DNA of 64,000 bases from Chimonanthus salicifolius (lineage: Eukaryota; Streptophyta; Magnoliopsida; Laurales; Calycanthaceae), in NCBI GenBank assembly GCA_013350335.1, contig CM023537.1, positions 12,505,884 through 12,569,883 on the forward strand, read 5' to 3'. Positions 34,875 to 46,080 of the stretch are shown here, piece after piece. The stretch's first letter is position 1, and the number at the start of each line of letters is the position of its first letter. A program made the translations under genes and the position numbers. Below the pieces are notes generated by a model. It had not been told where the DNA came from. It was given only the letters and a program-made list of their open reading frames with translations, and ran no database searches.

Positions 34875-36395
34875 CTAGACATTAGTACCCAAATCTTTGT
34901 TCCTCAAGACATGGCCGATGCCAGGGCTGTGACCGGGTGACGCATCTATTACGTATCTCCCTACTTTCATATCACCATTGTGCAATTTGGTAGAGGAGGC
35001 ACCATCCTTTCTTGCTCCAATAGTGTCCAAGTCTTTGTTCCTCAAGACATGGCCAATGCCAGGGCTGTGACCAGGTGACGCATCTAATGTGTATCTCCCG
35101 ACTTTCATATCGCCATTGTAAAATTTGGTAGAGAAGGCACCACCCTTTCTTGCTCCAGTGGTAGCCAAGTCTTTGTTCCTCAAGACATGGCCGATGCCAG
35201 GGCTGTGACCGGGTGATACATCTAATATGTCTCTCCCGCCTTTCATATCGCCATTGTGCAATCTGGTAGAGGAGGCGCCATCCTTTCTTGCTCCAGTAGT
35301 AGCCAAGTCTTTGTTCCTCAAGACAGGGCCGATGCCAGGGCTATGACCAGGTGACGCATCTAGTACGTATCTCCCAACTCTCATACCGCCATTGTGCAAT
35401 TTGGTAGAGGAGGCGTCACCCTTTCTTGTTCTAGTAGTACCCAAGTCTTTGTTCCTCAACATATGGCCGATGCTAGGGCTGTGACCGGGTGACGCATCTA
35501 GTACGTATCTCCCGACTTTCATATCGCCATTGTGCAATTTGGTAGAGGAGACGCCACTCTTTCTTGTTCCAGTGGTATCCAAGTCTTTGTTCCTCAACAT
35601 ATGGCCGATGCCGGGGCTGCGGCCGGGTGACGCATCAAGTACGTATCTACCGGCTTTCATATGGGCTTCGTGCAATTTGGTAGAAGAGGCACCACTCTTT
35701 CTTGCTACAATAGTATCTAAGTCTTTGTTCCTCAAGACATGGCCAATGCCAGGGCTGTGACCGGGTGACGCCTCTAGTACGTATCTACCAATTTTCATGT
35801 CGCCATTGTGCAATTTGGTAGAGGAGGCGTCACCCTTTCTTGTTCCAGTAGTACCCAAGTCTGTGTTCCTCAAGACATGGCCGATGCCAGGGCTGTGACC
35901 GGGTGACGCATCTAGTGCGTATTTCCCGACTTTCATATCGCCATTGTGCAATTTGGTAGAGGAGACGGCACCCTTTCTTGTTCCAGTGGTAACCAAGTCT
36001 TTGTTCCTCAACATATGGCCGATGCCAGGGCTGCGCCCGGGTGACGCATCAAGTACGTATCTACCGGCTTTCATATCGGCTTCGTACAATTTAGTAGAGG
36101 AGGCGCCACCTTTGCTTGTTCCACCAGTACCCAAGTCTTTCTTCCGCAGTACATGGCCGATGCCAGGGCTGTGGCCAGGTGACGCATCTGCCATGTCTCC
36201 CCCAACTTTCATATCGGCATTGTGCAATTTGGTAGAGGAGGCGCCACCTTTGCTGTTCTCGTGAACTGCACACTTCTTGCACTCTTTCCTCCTCTTCTCT
36301 GATTTCAGGTGCCTTCCTTCAGAACAGAGAATTTCATGAGAAAGAATTAGTACAAGGAGATAGACACAAACACAGGAGAATCTAGTTTTGGCCAT
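34875..36395 (-). CDS. CEP polyprotein: ten tandem C-terminally encoded peptide domains
   Basis: Intronless precursor of 506 residues. Start chosen at the ATG at 36393-36395: it opens a signal peptide (MAKTRFSCVCVYLLVLILS), while the upstream in-frame ATG at 36479 lies next to the TATA box (36487-36498) and thus upstream of the expected transcript start. After the signal peptide comes GRHLKSEKRRKECKKC, shared with the CEP genes at 46.3 and 55.5 kb. Ten 46-residue units follow, each with a core DASPGHSPGIGH or variant (units 2 and 5 GRSPGIGH; unit 4 EASPGHS; unit 6 SPSIGH; unit 7 SPGIGP; unit 8 DVSPGHS). CEP hormones are secreted 15-mers with hydroxyprolines, sensed by CEPR-type receptor kinases in nitrogen and root signalling. 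These cores lack the canonical Asp1 and Pro4 (DFRPTxPGxSPGxGH). Ten domains is far above the one to a few usual for CEP genes. No frame damage is visible, so the gene appears maintained. Confidence 0.9.
   Translation of the reverse strand: MAKTRFSCVCVYLLVLILSHEILCSEGRHLKSEKRRKECKKCAVHENSKGGASSTKLHNADMKVGGDMADASPGHSPGIGHVLRKKDLGTGGTSKGGASSTKLYEADMKAGRYVLDASPGRSPGIGHMLRNKDLVTTGTRKGAVSSTKLHNGDMKVGKYALDASPGHSPGIGHVLRNTDLGTTGTRKGDASSTKLHNGDMKIGRYVLEASPGHSPGIGHVLRNKDLDTIVARKSGASSTKLHEAHMKAGRYVLDASPGRSPGIGHMLRNKDLDTTGTRKSGVSSTKLHNGDMKVGRYVLDASPGHSPSIGHMLRNKDLGTTRTRKGDASSTKLHNGGMRVGRYVLDASPGHSPGIGPVLRNKDLATTGARKDGASSTRLHNGDMKGGRDILDVSPGHSPGIGHVLRNKDLATTGARKGGAFSTKFYNGDMKVGRYTLDASPGHSPGIGHVLRNKDLDTIGARKDGASSTKLHNGDMKVGRYVIDASPGHSPGIGHVLRNKDLGTNV
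34878..36250. repeat. 138-bp coding tandem repeat, ten units, with 414-bp higher-order period
   Basis: The CEP polyprotein is a head-to-tail array of ten 138-bp units (46 codons). Units 2 and 5 share features absent elsewhere (GRSPGIGHML and a preceding E-A-x-M-K-A-G), exactly three units apart. The opposite-strand open frames at 35530 and 35944 are shifted by 414 bp. Both facts indicate that a three-unit block was duplicated. Confidence 0.9.
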
Positions 36396-36486
36396 GATAA
36401 TTAAGGGGAGAGAGGAGAAACAACACAAGGGTGCAAATGAATAAGAGAAAAGAGAGAGGAGATGCTGATCCCCTGCCATCTAGACC

Positions 36487-36498
36487 GGTATTTAAAGG
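36487..36498 (-). promoter_or_regulatory. TATA box of the CEP polyprotein gene
   Basis: CCTTTAAATACC on the - strand, 92 nt upstream of the chosen ATG; decides against the upstream ATG at 36479. Confidence 0.55.
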
Positions 36499-36499
36499 T

Positions 36500-37800
36500 G
36501 TTGAGAGTCAACAGAAAGTGGCCACAATTATGAAGATCTAATTAAAAAAATGCCAAACTATGAATTTCAACGGCACCATTCAACCATTGGATTTTATGCC
36601 CCACACAAGCATCATTTCATGTTTCATTAATTTTTATTTGTTTTCTTATTTTTTTAATATGCTTTTTTTTATTCATCAGTTGTATAAAAAGTAATCGACT
36701 CTAAGAATATCCCTTCTTTCTCACCCATCTAACAATCATAAATAGAATTCAATAAGAGGAAGAGGTAACGCTTATTTCCTAAGATGATTATTGGTTTAAA
36801 TATCTCTTTAAAATAAGGAAAATGATAGTAAAATCCATATTTTTTTATTAGAAAAGACATCAATGTATTCTTCAACATTTAGATAATTACAAGTGGACAA
36901 AATAACGACTCTAATATCCCTTATTATAAAAAATACAACGGTTTATGTCACTTCTCTCAAAATAATTACCATACCAAACTAATGAAGATGGAGACCATTG
37001 AATTTGCAATTGTTGATTTTTATAAGAATACTATTTGTGATAAAGAATAAAAAGACTTCTCTTGTGATTTTTAAAGTGAAAGACTTTACATGATGTAAAA
37101 CATGCCATTATGTCCATGTACCCCATCATGTACATCCCAATGTGGGTCTATATAGATACGTTTGTTAAAAATTCTTGACTTGAATATGAAATTTACCAAA
37201 AAATCAACTTTATTGTTTAAACAAAATTATAGTTTTAAATTTCAAGATAAATTGAGCTACAAATTTTTTTCTTTAATCCTTCAATAAGTATAATGGATTA
37301 TAGTCAAACTAGGCAAAAATCAAATTTATAAGGTAAGTATGTAAAGGGCTGTAAATAGAGCCATGGGCAGGCTCCAATGGCCAAGACTTCAGGTTGCTTA
37401 GCCTTAAAACTTGACATACTTTACAAAAGGCTGCTTCTATACAACATGATTTAACATCTATTTCAAAATTTTCAGGTTTTTTAGATTTTAAGCATTTTTT
37501 TAAGTTAAAATACGTATTGATGTGAACATAATAAATCCTATATTACATGTTTAATACGCACGTGTGACAGTAGTATGTGAGTGAGATTGTATGCTTGTGT
37601 CAATTTAAAATAAAAGGTTTGCCTTGGCCACGCCAATTGAAAGAGATTCTCAATATACTTGCCATATGATGAAATTTTTTTAATCCCATTTAAATATAAA
37701 GTAGACAGTCAAAACTCAAAAATTTTCCCGTTCAATCATTAATTTTATGATGTTATTAAGTTAATAGATATTTTAGATGGATTTGATTCCATTGTGAAGA
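36500..37800. other. Promoter side of the CEP polyprotein gene, no gene
   Basis: AT-rich DNA without open frames of interest or clear repeats. It lies between the gene and the TRIM at 37810-38145. Confidence 0.5.
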
Positions 37801-37809
37801 AAATTTACA

Positions 37810-38145
37810 TTTCAAAAAGTGTATTGTGAGTTAGGACCAAGTAAGCCCAAAGGGTTATTCCATTAGGAGTTGTACAAGTTTTTTATAAGTTCTTAAATTT
37901 CTAAATTCACAATAAATGTCGGACTCGTTCGCTGCCCTAACAATCCCCCTCTCCTCTTGAATGAGACTCATTGGCCATCCCGTCTGGTTAGCAGATCCCC
38001 TGAGCCCATATGTGTTAACTTGTGGATATGTCTCTGATACCACTTTTTAGGACTGGATATCCAACTCAAAAGACTAACACATTAACTAGAGTGACCGAAA
38101 TTCTTTATGAATCCTTAAATCTCTCCTTTCACAACCAACATGAAA
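37810..38145 (-). mobile_element. TRIM retrotransposon, - orientation
   Basis: 'tctctgataccact' at about 38031-38044 is the reverse complement of the tRNA-Met primer-binding site. Left (about 37812-37945) and right (about 38046-38145) flanks are diverged copies of the LTR seen at 55221-55342 (ttaggac...ccaaaagactaac...aagt.cttaaatctc). Short non-coding interior. Open frames here are shadows of this element. Confidence 0.6.
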
Positions 38146-38471
38146 TTCATTTATACTATCTCAATATTGACACAAAATATTTTAAATATTCTAATGGACT
38201 AATACCAGATACAATCCTTATCTCTCATGGACACAAACAGCCTATTAAGGGACTTCACTCAAGCAAGATATTCAAACATAAACAGATCAATGTAATTGTA
38301 TTTTCACGGTTCCACCAACTACAATTTCATTTTAATATTTGGTGTTCAATCAATAGTACTTAGCTGCCACCTCTGCTCATCACTTTCAGTAACCGAAAGG
38401 GAAAAGAGCAAATTGGTTTGCTCTCTGTCTCTTCTCTTAATAAAATAATTACTTCTTCAACCAATAACCAT

Positions 38472-38477
<6 letters not shown>

Positions 38478-38505
<28 letters not shown>
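38478..38505. repeat. (GA)n microsatellite
   Basis: About 14 uninterrupted GA units, about 2.1 kb upstream of the CEP polyprotein start. The 67-codon frame starting in it is not a supported gene. Confidence 0.95.
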
Positions 38506-38512
<7 letters not shown>

Positions 38513-38564
38513 GGCAAAGTCAAAAGCAAAGAGCAATGAAGGTGGGCACCCACTTAAGGTCTTT

Positions 38565-38720
38565 GTGGAAATGGACGCACGAGGGGGCTGTCCCTGTCCA
38601 CTCCGGTGTTCAACCCTTTAGAATCTTTAAACAACCTTTATTTATATTTATTTGTAAGACAGAAAGAGCAGGCCTTTGACCATTGCCTTGTGCTCATGTG
38701 TTTATTTTAAGTGATTTAGA
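38565..38720. promoter_or_regulatory. Non-coding block conserved with 47155-47275, upstream of two CEP genes
   Basis: Shared words in the same order: cacgaggg..(c)tgtccc.gtcca, then gcaggcctttgaccatt..cttgtgctcat against gcagcctttgaccatcc.cttgtgctta, then ttattttaagtga against tatattaagatga. Both blocks lie upstream of - strand CEP genes (about 2.2 kb and 0.55 kb from the ATG). The core tttgacc contains a W-box (TTGACC). This may be a duplicated promoter part separated from the polyprotein gene by later insertions such as the TRIM. Confidence 0.45.
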
Positions 38721-40850
38721 GTTGTCTGTATTGATAAGTTTATAATTATCTAGGGCCAAGTTGCAGCACCGCCTCCATTTCTTTCTTGGTCCAAAGCTCA
38801 TTATTCGCTCTTCTTTCAGCATCTTAGGCGTGCATTATTCCCGTACACAACACCTTCACATTCCATTACTATTGTCGGCATCTTATTTATCCCAAGTAGG
38901 CAACAACATGGAGTGGAGGGGCACTTTCACAAACGCACACAGAATGGATGGTCTGTATGCAATGGCCAGCCAACAGGGTCACCCCCCTCACTCATTTTAC
39001 TGTGCATTGTGATGGCTACCTGCCCTTTATCTTTCTTTACACTACACCTATCACTTGTGCCACTCCAAACTTGTTATTGACATATAAATATTTTGGAGCA
39101 AACTTTTCTCATGTCCACTGCATTTCAATTTTCAACCAAAAAAAAACTATGTAAATAAGTCTTTGCTTGTATGGTAATCTGAAAAATAAAACTCAAGTTA
39201 AATGGATTTTCTAATATGAAAAAATCTCATTTTTTGTGGAGAAATGTTAGGTTCTGTGGAACATGATCATAAGAGATGTACTGTCCATTCGATCTGCTAA
39301 ATCGCAGGTCAAGCTTATTTTATTGAAGGGCAAATTTATAATTTTCCTTTTGTACCTTTGTAAACCCTAATTAAGACAGTATATAATGTCTAATTTTGTG
39401 AGAGAGAGTTAAGTGAAACTGTAGTGAAAGGGAATCATATAAATATCTTTGTTGTAGTTTGATCTCTCTATTTTTTTTTTCGATATTGTTGTTTTTACAT
39501 AGTAGGAATGGTGTTTCCTCTCAACACGAACAACCATGGCTAAATATAGACTTGAATTGACGTCTAAATCCACCGTAAGTTAGATGTGAAATCAGGTTTG
39601 GGTGCCATTTTAAATTCTTGCTGAAACAGATCCTATTCACTGTGGAATATGCTGTTTAATTTTGTATTTTCTTATTTTGTTTGGGCTGCATGTGTAGGGT
39701 AGATGACTGGTTGCAGAGAATTGACCCTTGCATGTTGCCAAGGGCAACTTTCAGTATTTTCAGTCTGTCTGTGGAGTACTTGAGTTGCTCAGACTTTTCT
39801 TCAAGTTATTTAAAACTTCAAATGATAGATGAATGTATCAGAAAATCTCAAGTCTTTTCATGTTCTCCAGATTCCCTCGCAGACAACAACGACCACAGGA
39901 TCTTTTATTCTGTGTGTTGGAGATGGAGAGTTGAGAATAAGAAATCAATTCCCATTTGTCTCAGTAAAGTGGGTACTTATTAAATTGAAAGAAAACACCA
40001 AATCAAATTTAGTAATGATGAGATTAGAAGTGGCTCAACACCTACCTATGACCTCTTCTTTCCTATTGAGAAAGAGAGAGAGATTCCTATTTCCAGAAGA
40101 CTTTAAAGCATGCTTTGGTGGCTCCTCAGGTCCGGGAGAAAAATAATAAGCTTACGACCCGCGTAAAAATCATTCTTTATACAAATGTTTGGTGGAATCT
40201 ATGTAAAGTGGAAAAGATATTCTGAAGCAGGCCAGCCTAAATCTTGAAAAAGCTTCCCTGAGAGTGTTAAAACTTCTGATACACTAATAATTATGGTTCA
40301 ACAAGGGTGAAGGTCAAATTGGATGGCGACGAATTTACGTTGATTTTTTCAAATTTTATTTTTTATAAACTAATTATAGTTTAATTCTCACCAACTCAGT
40401 TATCATTTCTAAGTGTAAATCCTAAAAATAATAATTAACGATTCACAATTTAAAAGGATTCAGGTGGTTGACTCATAAAATTTAAAATTGATAAAATAAA
40501 AAAGGTCTGAAGTTAAAGAAATAAAATATTCTTGTATAATTATTATATAAGAGATATTTTATACAAGTATTACAAAATATTATATATTCTCCTTAAAATG
40601 TTTATGTAATGTTTTCAAGTTTTTAATTCAACTCTAGTTATTCTTAAGTTTGATCTAAGCGAGTTAGAGTTTTACCCAAGGTGAGTTGCACCCCAAGGTT
40701 TAAGCAATGTCAATCAAACCATTTAATGTTGAGGTTACTTTTCAAATTTCAAACTGCCTAGAATTGATTATAATTTGACTCAGTTTTACTGTTGGATAAA
40801 ATAGGAAGAAATTTAAAGTAATGAGTTTATTATTTAGAAAAAATTATTTC
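38721..40850. other. No supported gene
   Basis: Several overlapping open frames (38761-39154, 39681-40146) show no domain, signal peptide or conserved motif, and splice sites joining them were not found. The region may hold an unrecognised old element. Confidence 0.4.
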
Positions 40851-40854
40851 GTAC

Positions 40855-41035
40855 AAGATAATTCAATTGGTAGACATTTTGACTTAAGAATCAGAGACGG
40901 CAGGTTCAAGTTCCGTAGTCACTCGTTGCTTATGACTTGTACGAGATTGTTTACATCAAAAGTTTTATTCAATATTCTCATATATGAGAAGAGGTGGAGA
41001 TCTTCATTTACTTCATTTAAAAAAGAAAAAGAAAA
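40855..41035 (+). mobile_element. tRNA-derived SINE
   Basis: A-box-like 'ataattcaattggtagac' and B-box-like 'caggttcaagttccg' at the tRNA spacing. The 3' body (tcaaaagttttattcaatattctc) matches that of the SINE at 45905-46080 (tcaagagttttactcaatgccctc), and an A-rich tail follows. Confidence 0.65.
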
Positions 41036-41689
41036 ATCTCCATTCAATATAGCAACAGAGAGTTCTAAGAAGCTAATGTCAGTTTTATTCTCCTCCCACT
41101 AAATCACATATTCAAAATTCTATCGAAAGGGATACATATTCTCTTGGGTTCATATAATGTGCAATGTACGAAATGATTAAAATTTTGGGGTGGTAATGAA
41201 TTTCTTAAATTCTTCCAAATTCTTGCACAAATCAATGTAACCTTCGAAAAAAAATGAATAAAGACAATCTAGACGTTGATAGTCTACAGTAACAGTGCAA
41301 TGTGTATCTAGGTCCCTATTTCCTGTCCACTCGATATTCAGAACATGTCATCTTCGTTTCAACGGTACCCGTCAATTATGAATCTGATTGATTTACCATT
41401 GACATCAGCTCAGTGAGGATTTCTTTCATTCACTGTACTTTACTATATAAGTCAGCTTTTTACGACTTTCTCAAATAGAAGGCAATTAAGAGAATTTTGA
41501 CATTCAAACAGCAAAAGTAAATCTTATTCAAATGGCAAAAGTAAATACTCTTATATGATAACTTTAGAGGTAAATAAGAAGTTCCAATTAAAAGTATAAC
41601 ATCTCCTAAATTATTGCTGTAAATGCGAGGAGTAATTGAGTCTCAATGAAGATATTTAAATAAAAAAGTACAATGAAAACCCACCAAGT

Positions 41690-41800
41690 GAGTAGCTCAA
41701 GTGGTCCTTAGCATGGAATATGCTCTTTCATATTTCGGGATTAAACCTTGGTGCTACCACCTGACTTATCTGGACCGGCTGTATTGGAAGTGGCCATTTA
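41690..41800 (+). mobile_element. SINE head
   Basis: A-box 'agtagctcaagtggtcc' and B-box-like 'cgggattaaacctt' form a pol III promoter of tRNA type. The body is lost or diverged. Confidence 0.45.
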
Positions 41801-41998
41801 GAATGGAATGAGAATTGAACTCAAGACTCTCGCTTTCTAAGATGGGTTTATAGTACCAGAGGATTAGTAGGGATACCCTTGTCAAAAGTTCAGGTTCAAC
41901 TCAAATTTTCTTTCAAGATAAATTTATGGGAAAGTGGCCATTTAGAATGGAATGAGAATTGAACTCAAGACTCTCGCTTTCTAAGATGGGTTTATAGT
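41788..41998. repeat. Identical 65-bp direct repeat, 144 bp apart
   Basis: agtggccatttagaatggaa through gatgggtttatagt occurs at 41789-41853 and 41933-41997 without a difference, indicating a recent local duplication. It includes a tRNA-like 'gagaattgaactcaagac' phrase (B-box of a reverse SINE). Confidence 0.85.
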
Positions 41999-42038
41999 CA
42001 TCATTTCAACTTATTCAGATTTAATTGTATGGGATATA

Positions 42039-42397
42039 CAGGGGTCGAAATCTCATCAGCCGATTTCCTTTTTTAAAAAAAAAGAAAAACAAATATCGGT
42101 TGCGGACCAGGTCGATATCTCGGCTGATATTCGCCCGTATTTGAAATATCGGCCAATATTTATTTTTTTATTTTTAAAAACAGCTTTTTTATTTTTTTTA
42201 AATGAATTTTTTCAAAAAAAAAAAAGAAGCCACCGAGATTTTCAAAAAAAAGATTGAGGAGAGAGAAAATATCTCAGCCGATATGAAAAATCGGCCGAAT
42301 CGAGATCTCAGCCGATATGAAAAATTGGCCGAATCGAGTTCTCGGCCGATATGAAAAATCGGCCGAAATCTTGGCAGGGCCGATTTTTCGACCCCTG
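42039..42397. mobile_element. hAT-type MITE with perfect 8-bp target duplication
   Basis: 359 bp, termini CAGGGGTCGAAAtc and gatTTTTCGACCCCTG, flanked by gggatata on both sides (42031-42038, 42398-42405). The interior is made of repeated cggccgatat and cagccgatatgaaaaat words. Non-coding. CAGGG ends with 8-bp duplication point to hAT transposition. Confidence 0.9.
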
Positions 42398-42465
42398 GGG
42401 ATATATAATGTGCTGGATTTATGGCTCAAAGTCTTTTGGGCATGAGTTGTCTGATTGGCCCAGGC

Positions 42466-42629
42466 CTGGGGTAAAAAAAACGGCCCATCCGAGGGGCACG
42501 CCGAATATCGGCTAATATCTCACCAATATCGGCCGATATTTCTCTCTCTCCTTTTTTTTTTATGAATCTCTGCCGTATCGGCCTATATTGGCGAGATCTC
42601 GGTCATATCGGCCTAGATTTTGACCCCTA
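42466..42629. mobile_element. Second hAT-type MITE of the same family
   Basis: 164 bp, ends ctggggt... and ...gattttgacccct(a), flanked by gcccaggc on both sides (42458-42465, 42630-42637). Interior again rich in atcggccgatat. It is a shorter, diverged sibling only 69 bp from the previous copy. Confidence 0.8.
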
Positions 42630-43139
42630 GCCCAGGCTCAGGCCCAAGCCCTGTCTGTTGTAAGCAACACTATATAATGTCTCTTTTTGTAGAGTTTCTT
42701 TGGCTGGTGCAGTTTCTCTTAGGGAGAAACAGAGAGGAAAGTGACTGAGAGGAAACGTGGGTAGGATTGTTGTAATCCTTGTAGCCTGTATTAGGCATTC
42801 TTCCTCTTAGTGGAATCTTTGCAAGCCCCATGGACGTAGGCAACATTGCCGAACCACGTATATCCTTTGTCATCTGTCCTTGCATGGTGTGTGCTTGAAT
42901 CTGTGATTTAATGGTGAATGTGGATTGGGTATATCTCCAACATAATGTCTATATACATAGTATATATATTATTTTAAAAAAAAAAATCACATGCATACTT
43001 CACAAAATCACATTCCTTTTGTGCTTTAGCTTGGCCTGGGTTGGGATTCTTTTTGTGGGCTTTTTGTCAAATGCCCCGTTTGCTTGGCCCTTATTTTGGG
43101 CCATGCCACTCTTTTGTTTTTTGGGTCCTATTTAGTGTC

Positions 43140-45030
43140 TTGTAATTCTTGCCGTATTCTTGCCGTTTTTCTAGAATCGAGCTAAGTTTGAATGTATTTG
43201 CCGACGTGAACAATAATTGGTGAATGCATATCAGCCTATTGACTAAATATCAATATGTATTGATTTGTATAGGCTTAGTACTATATTAAATAATTTATAT
43301 CAAATAGGCATAGTAAATAGATGTCTATAATTTAATAGCACAATAAACCTAAAATCACTTATTTTAGGCCGTATTATCTAATGGGCCATACTCAACATAT
43401 CATACAGTCAACTTTGGGCTGATATGAGTCCTTTATCCTGGCCCGCCAGCTTCAACGGATCTGGACTAATGATCTACATCTAAACCAAGTAACAGGTTGG
43501 GTCGAGTCAGATCTTATTCAATTTTAGATCAATAACCTTCAACCCATTATTTACTTGTTTATTAGACAATTCGGGTCTACTTTAGGTTCCACTGAGATCA
43601 AGGCAAATCTCGAGTTACCTATTTAAACTTTTAGGTTATTTTAAAGAATAACTAAATAGTCAGATGTGGAAACATTAAAAAAATTTAAATATCTATGAGA
43701 GTATTAAAATATTTATGGGTTATAAATTTAACATATAAACAGTATTTGAATGGGACTATAAAAATAAAAAATTTGTACGAAGTCTTTCGATGGTACTTTT
43801 AATAATAATCTTTTTAAATTCAACCTACAAACAATATTTTAATAACACAAAAATATAAGAAAAAACATTACTTAGAAGTGACTAAATAAAAGATAACTAT
43901 AATCTCATTATATCAATATTAATAGATCTTAAGACATATCCTAATACTCTCCTTAAACTCACATGGGTTTAGTACTTCAGTTCAAATTTATTTATTAACA
44001 TAATTAGACAGTTGAATGATGGCAACAACCAACCGAACTGAATACGGGGTAAAAGTAGAAACTGGGGCATATTTTTTTCAACATACTTCCATTAAAACTG
44101 AAATTGGGATGGCATAGATTGGGTTCATGAACAGAGACAACAAACTGGTGTGGCTCATGAGAGCAAGAAGGCCGTATCTAGACGGAGTAGAGTAAGTAAA
44201 AAACAATAGAGGATGGGGAAGTCTAAATAAAAGGAAAAAAATTGGTTTAAGGTAGACTGCATAACGGATTGAATCGGGTCAATTTTGGATCGAGTCAACA
44301 ATTCTAAACCCCATTACTCAGTTGTTTATTAAATGATTTAGTTAGTTTGAGTCTATTTCAATTTTAAATCCATACATATTTCAAATACTCAAATTCAATA
44401 TGAATAATCAAGCAAAGTCAAATTTTGAGAGCTCTATGTACCTGTCAATGAACTTGGACAAGTGAAATGCGGTATAACCTGCTTAATCAGTGCTTCTCAA
44501 CGTGTGTTTCTCTGTAATGCCGTCCTTCACGGGACCATTCACCACTTGAAACTTGTAAAATTCCCACATTCTTTCCATCTCTTCCGCAATAAAAACTTTA
44601 CCAAGACTGTCTGATAAGACTTTTCTTAAAACAGATATTTGAATCTACAAATTTAAATGTGATATAAAGAGGATTATATGAATAGATTATGTGCAAGCTT
44701 CGATCTTCATTTTATCATCTTATTCTTTAATTTTAAACTTTTAAAAATTAGTGAATTATACTCATCAAAATTTAAAAGTCATGATTACATGATTCAGATT
44801 ATTAATTAATAATAAAGCTTTATATTCATGTAATCAAGTATTAAATGCACCCAATTACTTGAGACCCACTACCCATTTTATGAGAAATCTTATTAGAGAG
44901 TCTACTTGTAAAATTCCATTAGTCTAACTTTTTAGCAATACTAATCAACAGGAAAAACTTTACTCGAATCTGGACCGTTAATCCCCTCTTACCTTACAAT
45001 AAAGAAAAAGTCAGGTATAGGAGAGTAAAT
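43140..45030. other. No gene seen
   Basis: AT-rich intergenic DNA with phrases such as 'ggttgggtcgagtcagatctt' that suggest old MITE or LTR debris. No open frame with recognisable features. Confidence 0.5.
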
Positions 45031-45031
45031 T

Positions 45032-45137
45032 ATAATTAGGTTAGGCATGCATCTTCAGCATTCATCATTAACATTTAAAATATAAATATAAATTTTTAAA
45101 TTGGTGTAGATGTAAGACCTGACCTAATTATAGTCTA
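45032..45137. mobile_element. Small MITE-like hairpin
   Basis: ataattaggttaggcatgcatc at the left is matched by gatgtaagacctgacctaattat at the right in reverse complement, with about 60 bp between. Target duplication not clear. Confidence 0.5.
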
Positions 45138-45429
45138 ATTTCCTACAACTTTTCATTTCTCTTTAAGATATTTGCCAAAATTTGTCCAAGTACACCATAG
45201 GCCTTGGCATATCTATTGTTCATGAAATTTTCATTTTGTAGGCAAAATAAAGAGAATGGAATGGAGAACGGGTATTCATGTGGCTCTATTCCAAGAATGC
45301 ATGATATTTGGTGGTATAATAACTGATTTAGCAAAATAAGAATCCAGCTAATGGTTACTCCCTCATTTCTTTTTTAGAGTCAAAACTCCACAAATAATAT
45401 CTACTGTCCTTAAGGCACACCAAGTGAAG

Positions 45430-45510
45430 TCATGGTGTCTCAAACCTGGCACCTCCTGCTTTCCGAGGTAGGAGAATACCAGTTGAACTACATCGATGAT
45501 GATTATGTTT
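45430..45510 (-). mobile_element. SINE head, - orientation
   Basis: Reverse complement reads tgtagttcaactggtattc (A-box) and, about 30 bp later, caggtttgagacacc (B-box). Confidence 0.45.
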
Positions 45511-45904
45511 ACCACATGTCTTTTAATGAACAAAATGAAATAAGTATTTGAATGTTTAGTCTCATGTAAATGCTTGGCAGTCTATTCTCATGCCAATGCC
45601 TTATTTGCTAGGTCATTCATTAAACAATGAGACTAGTTATAATTTATAATGAAAACAATATCTTCTTTTAAAAAGTAAAGAAAAGGTAGAAAATAAAAAT
45701 GAAATTTATTCTACAATTACTATGTAGGTTTTTTTATTTCTACCAAATACAATAACTACTTTAAAAACATTTCTATTCTTAATGATTCGTTATCATTCTA
45801 TATATCAAATAGGAAAGTCTTTAGTCCATATTAATTTATTGTAGTACCATCTAGATTCTCAATTGGTATTTACGGTTTTAATTATCAAATAGGTGAATCT
45901 CGTA

Positions 45905-46080
45905 GGAGGTAGTTCAACGGGTAGTCACTGGATCAGAAAACAGAAGTCTCAATTTCGAGTCCCATAGTCACCCGATTCCTATGGCTTGCAGGGGGCTGTG
46001 TGCATCAAGAGTTTTACTCAATGCCCTCCTATTCAAATAGAAGTTGGGGTATTAAATTTCTTTGTCATTAAAAAAAAAAT
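45905..46080 (+). mobile_element. tRNA-derived SINE with A tail
   Basis: A-box-like gtagttcaacgggtag, B-box-like atttcgagtccc, a body shared with 40855-41035 (gcatcaagagttttactcaatgccc), and a 3' end in cattaaaaaaaaaa. No firm target duplication. Confidence 0.65.

Noticed and set aside
35530..36282. Open frames on the + strand and in other frames through the CEP array (repeats of CNLVEE...WPMPGL)
   Set aside because: Antisense or frame-shifted shadows of the 138-bp coding repeat; no signal peptide and the same period as the real gene.
36396..36479. Upstream in-frame ATG of the CEP polyprotein
   Set aside because: Lies 8 bp from the TATA box, upstream of the expected transcription start, and would mask the signal peptide.
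39681..40146. Two overlapping frames ending in GGSSGPGEK, considered as a secreted peptide
   Set aside because: No signal peptide and no GxGH or other known peptide box.
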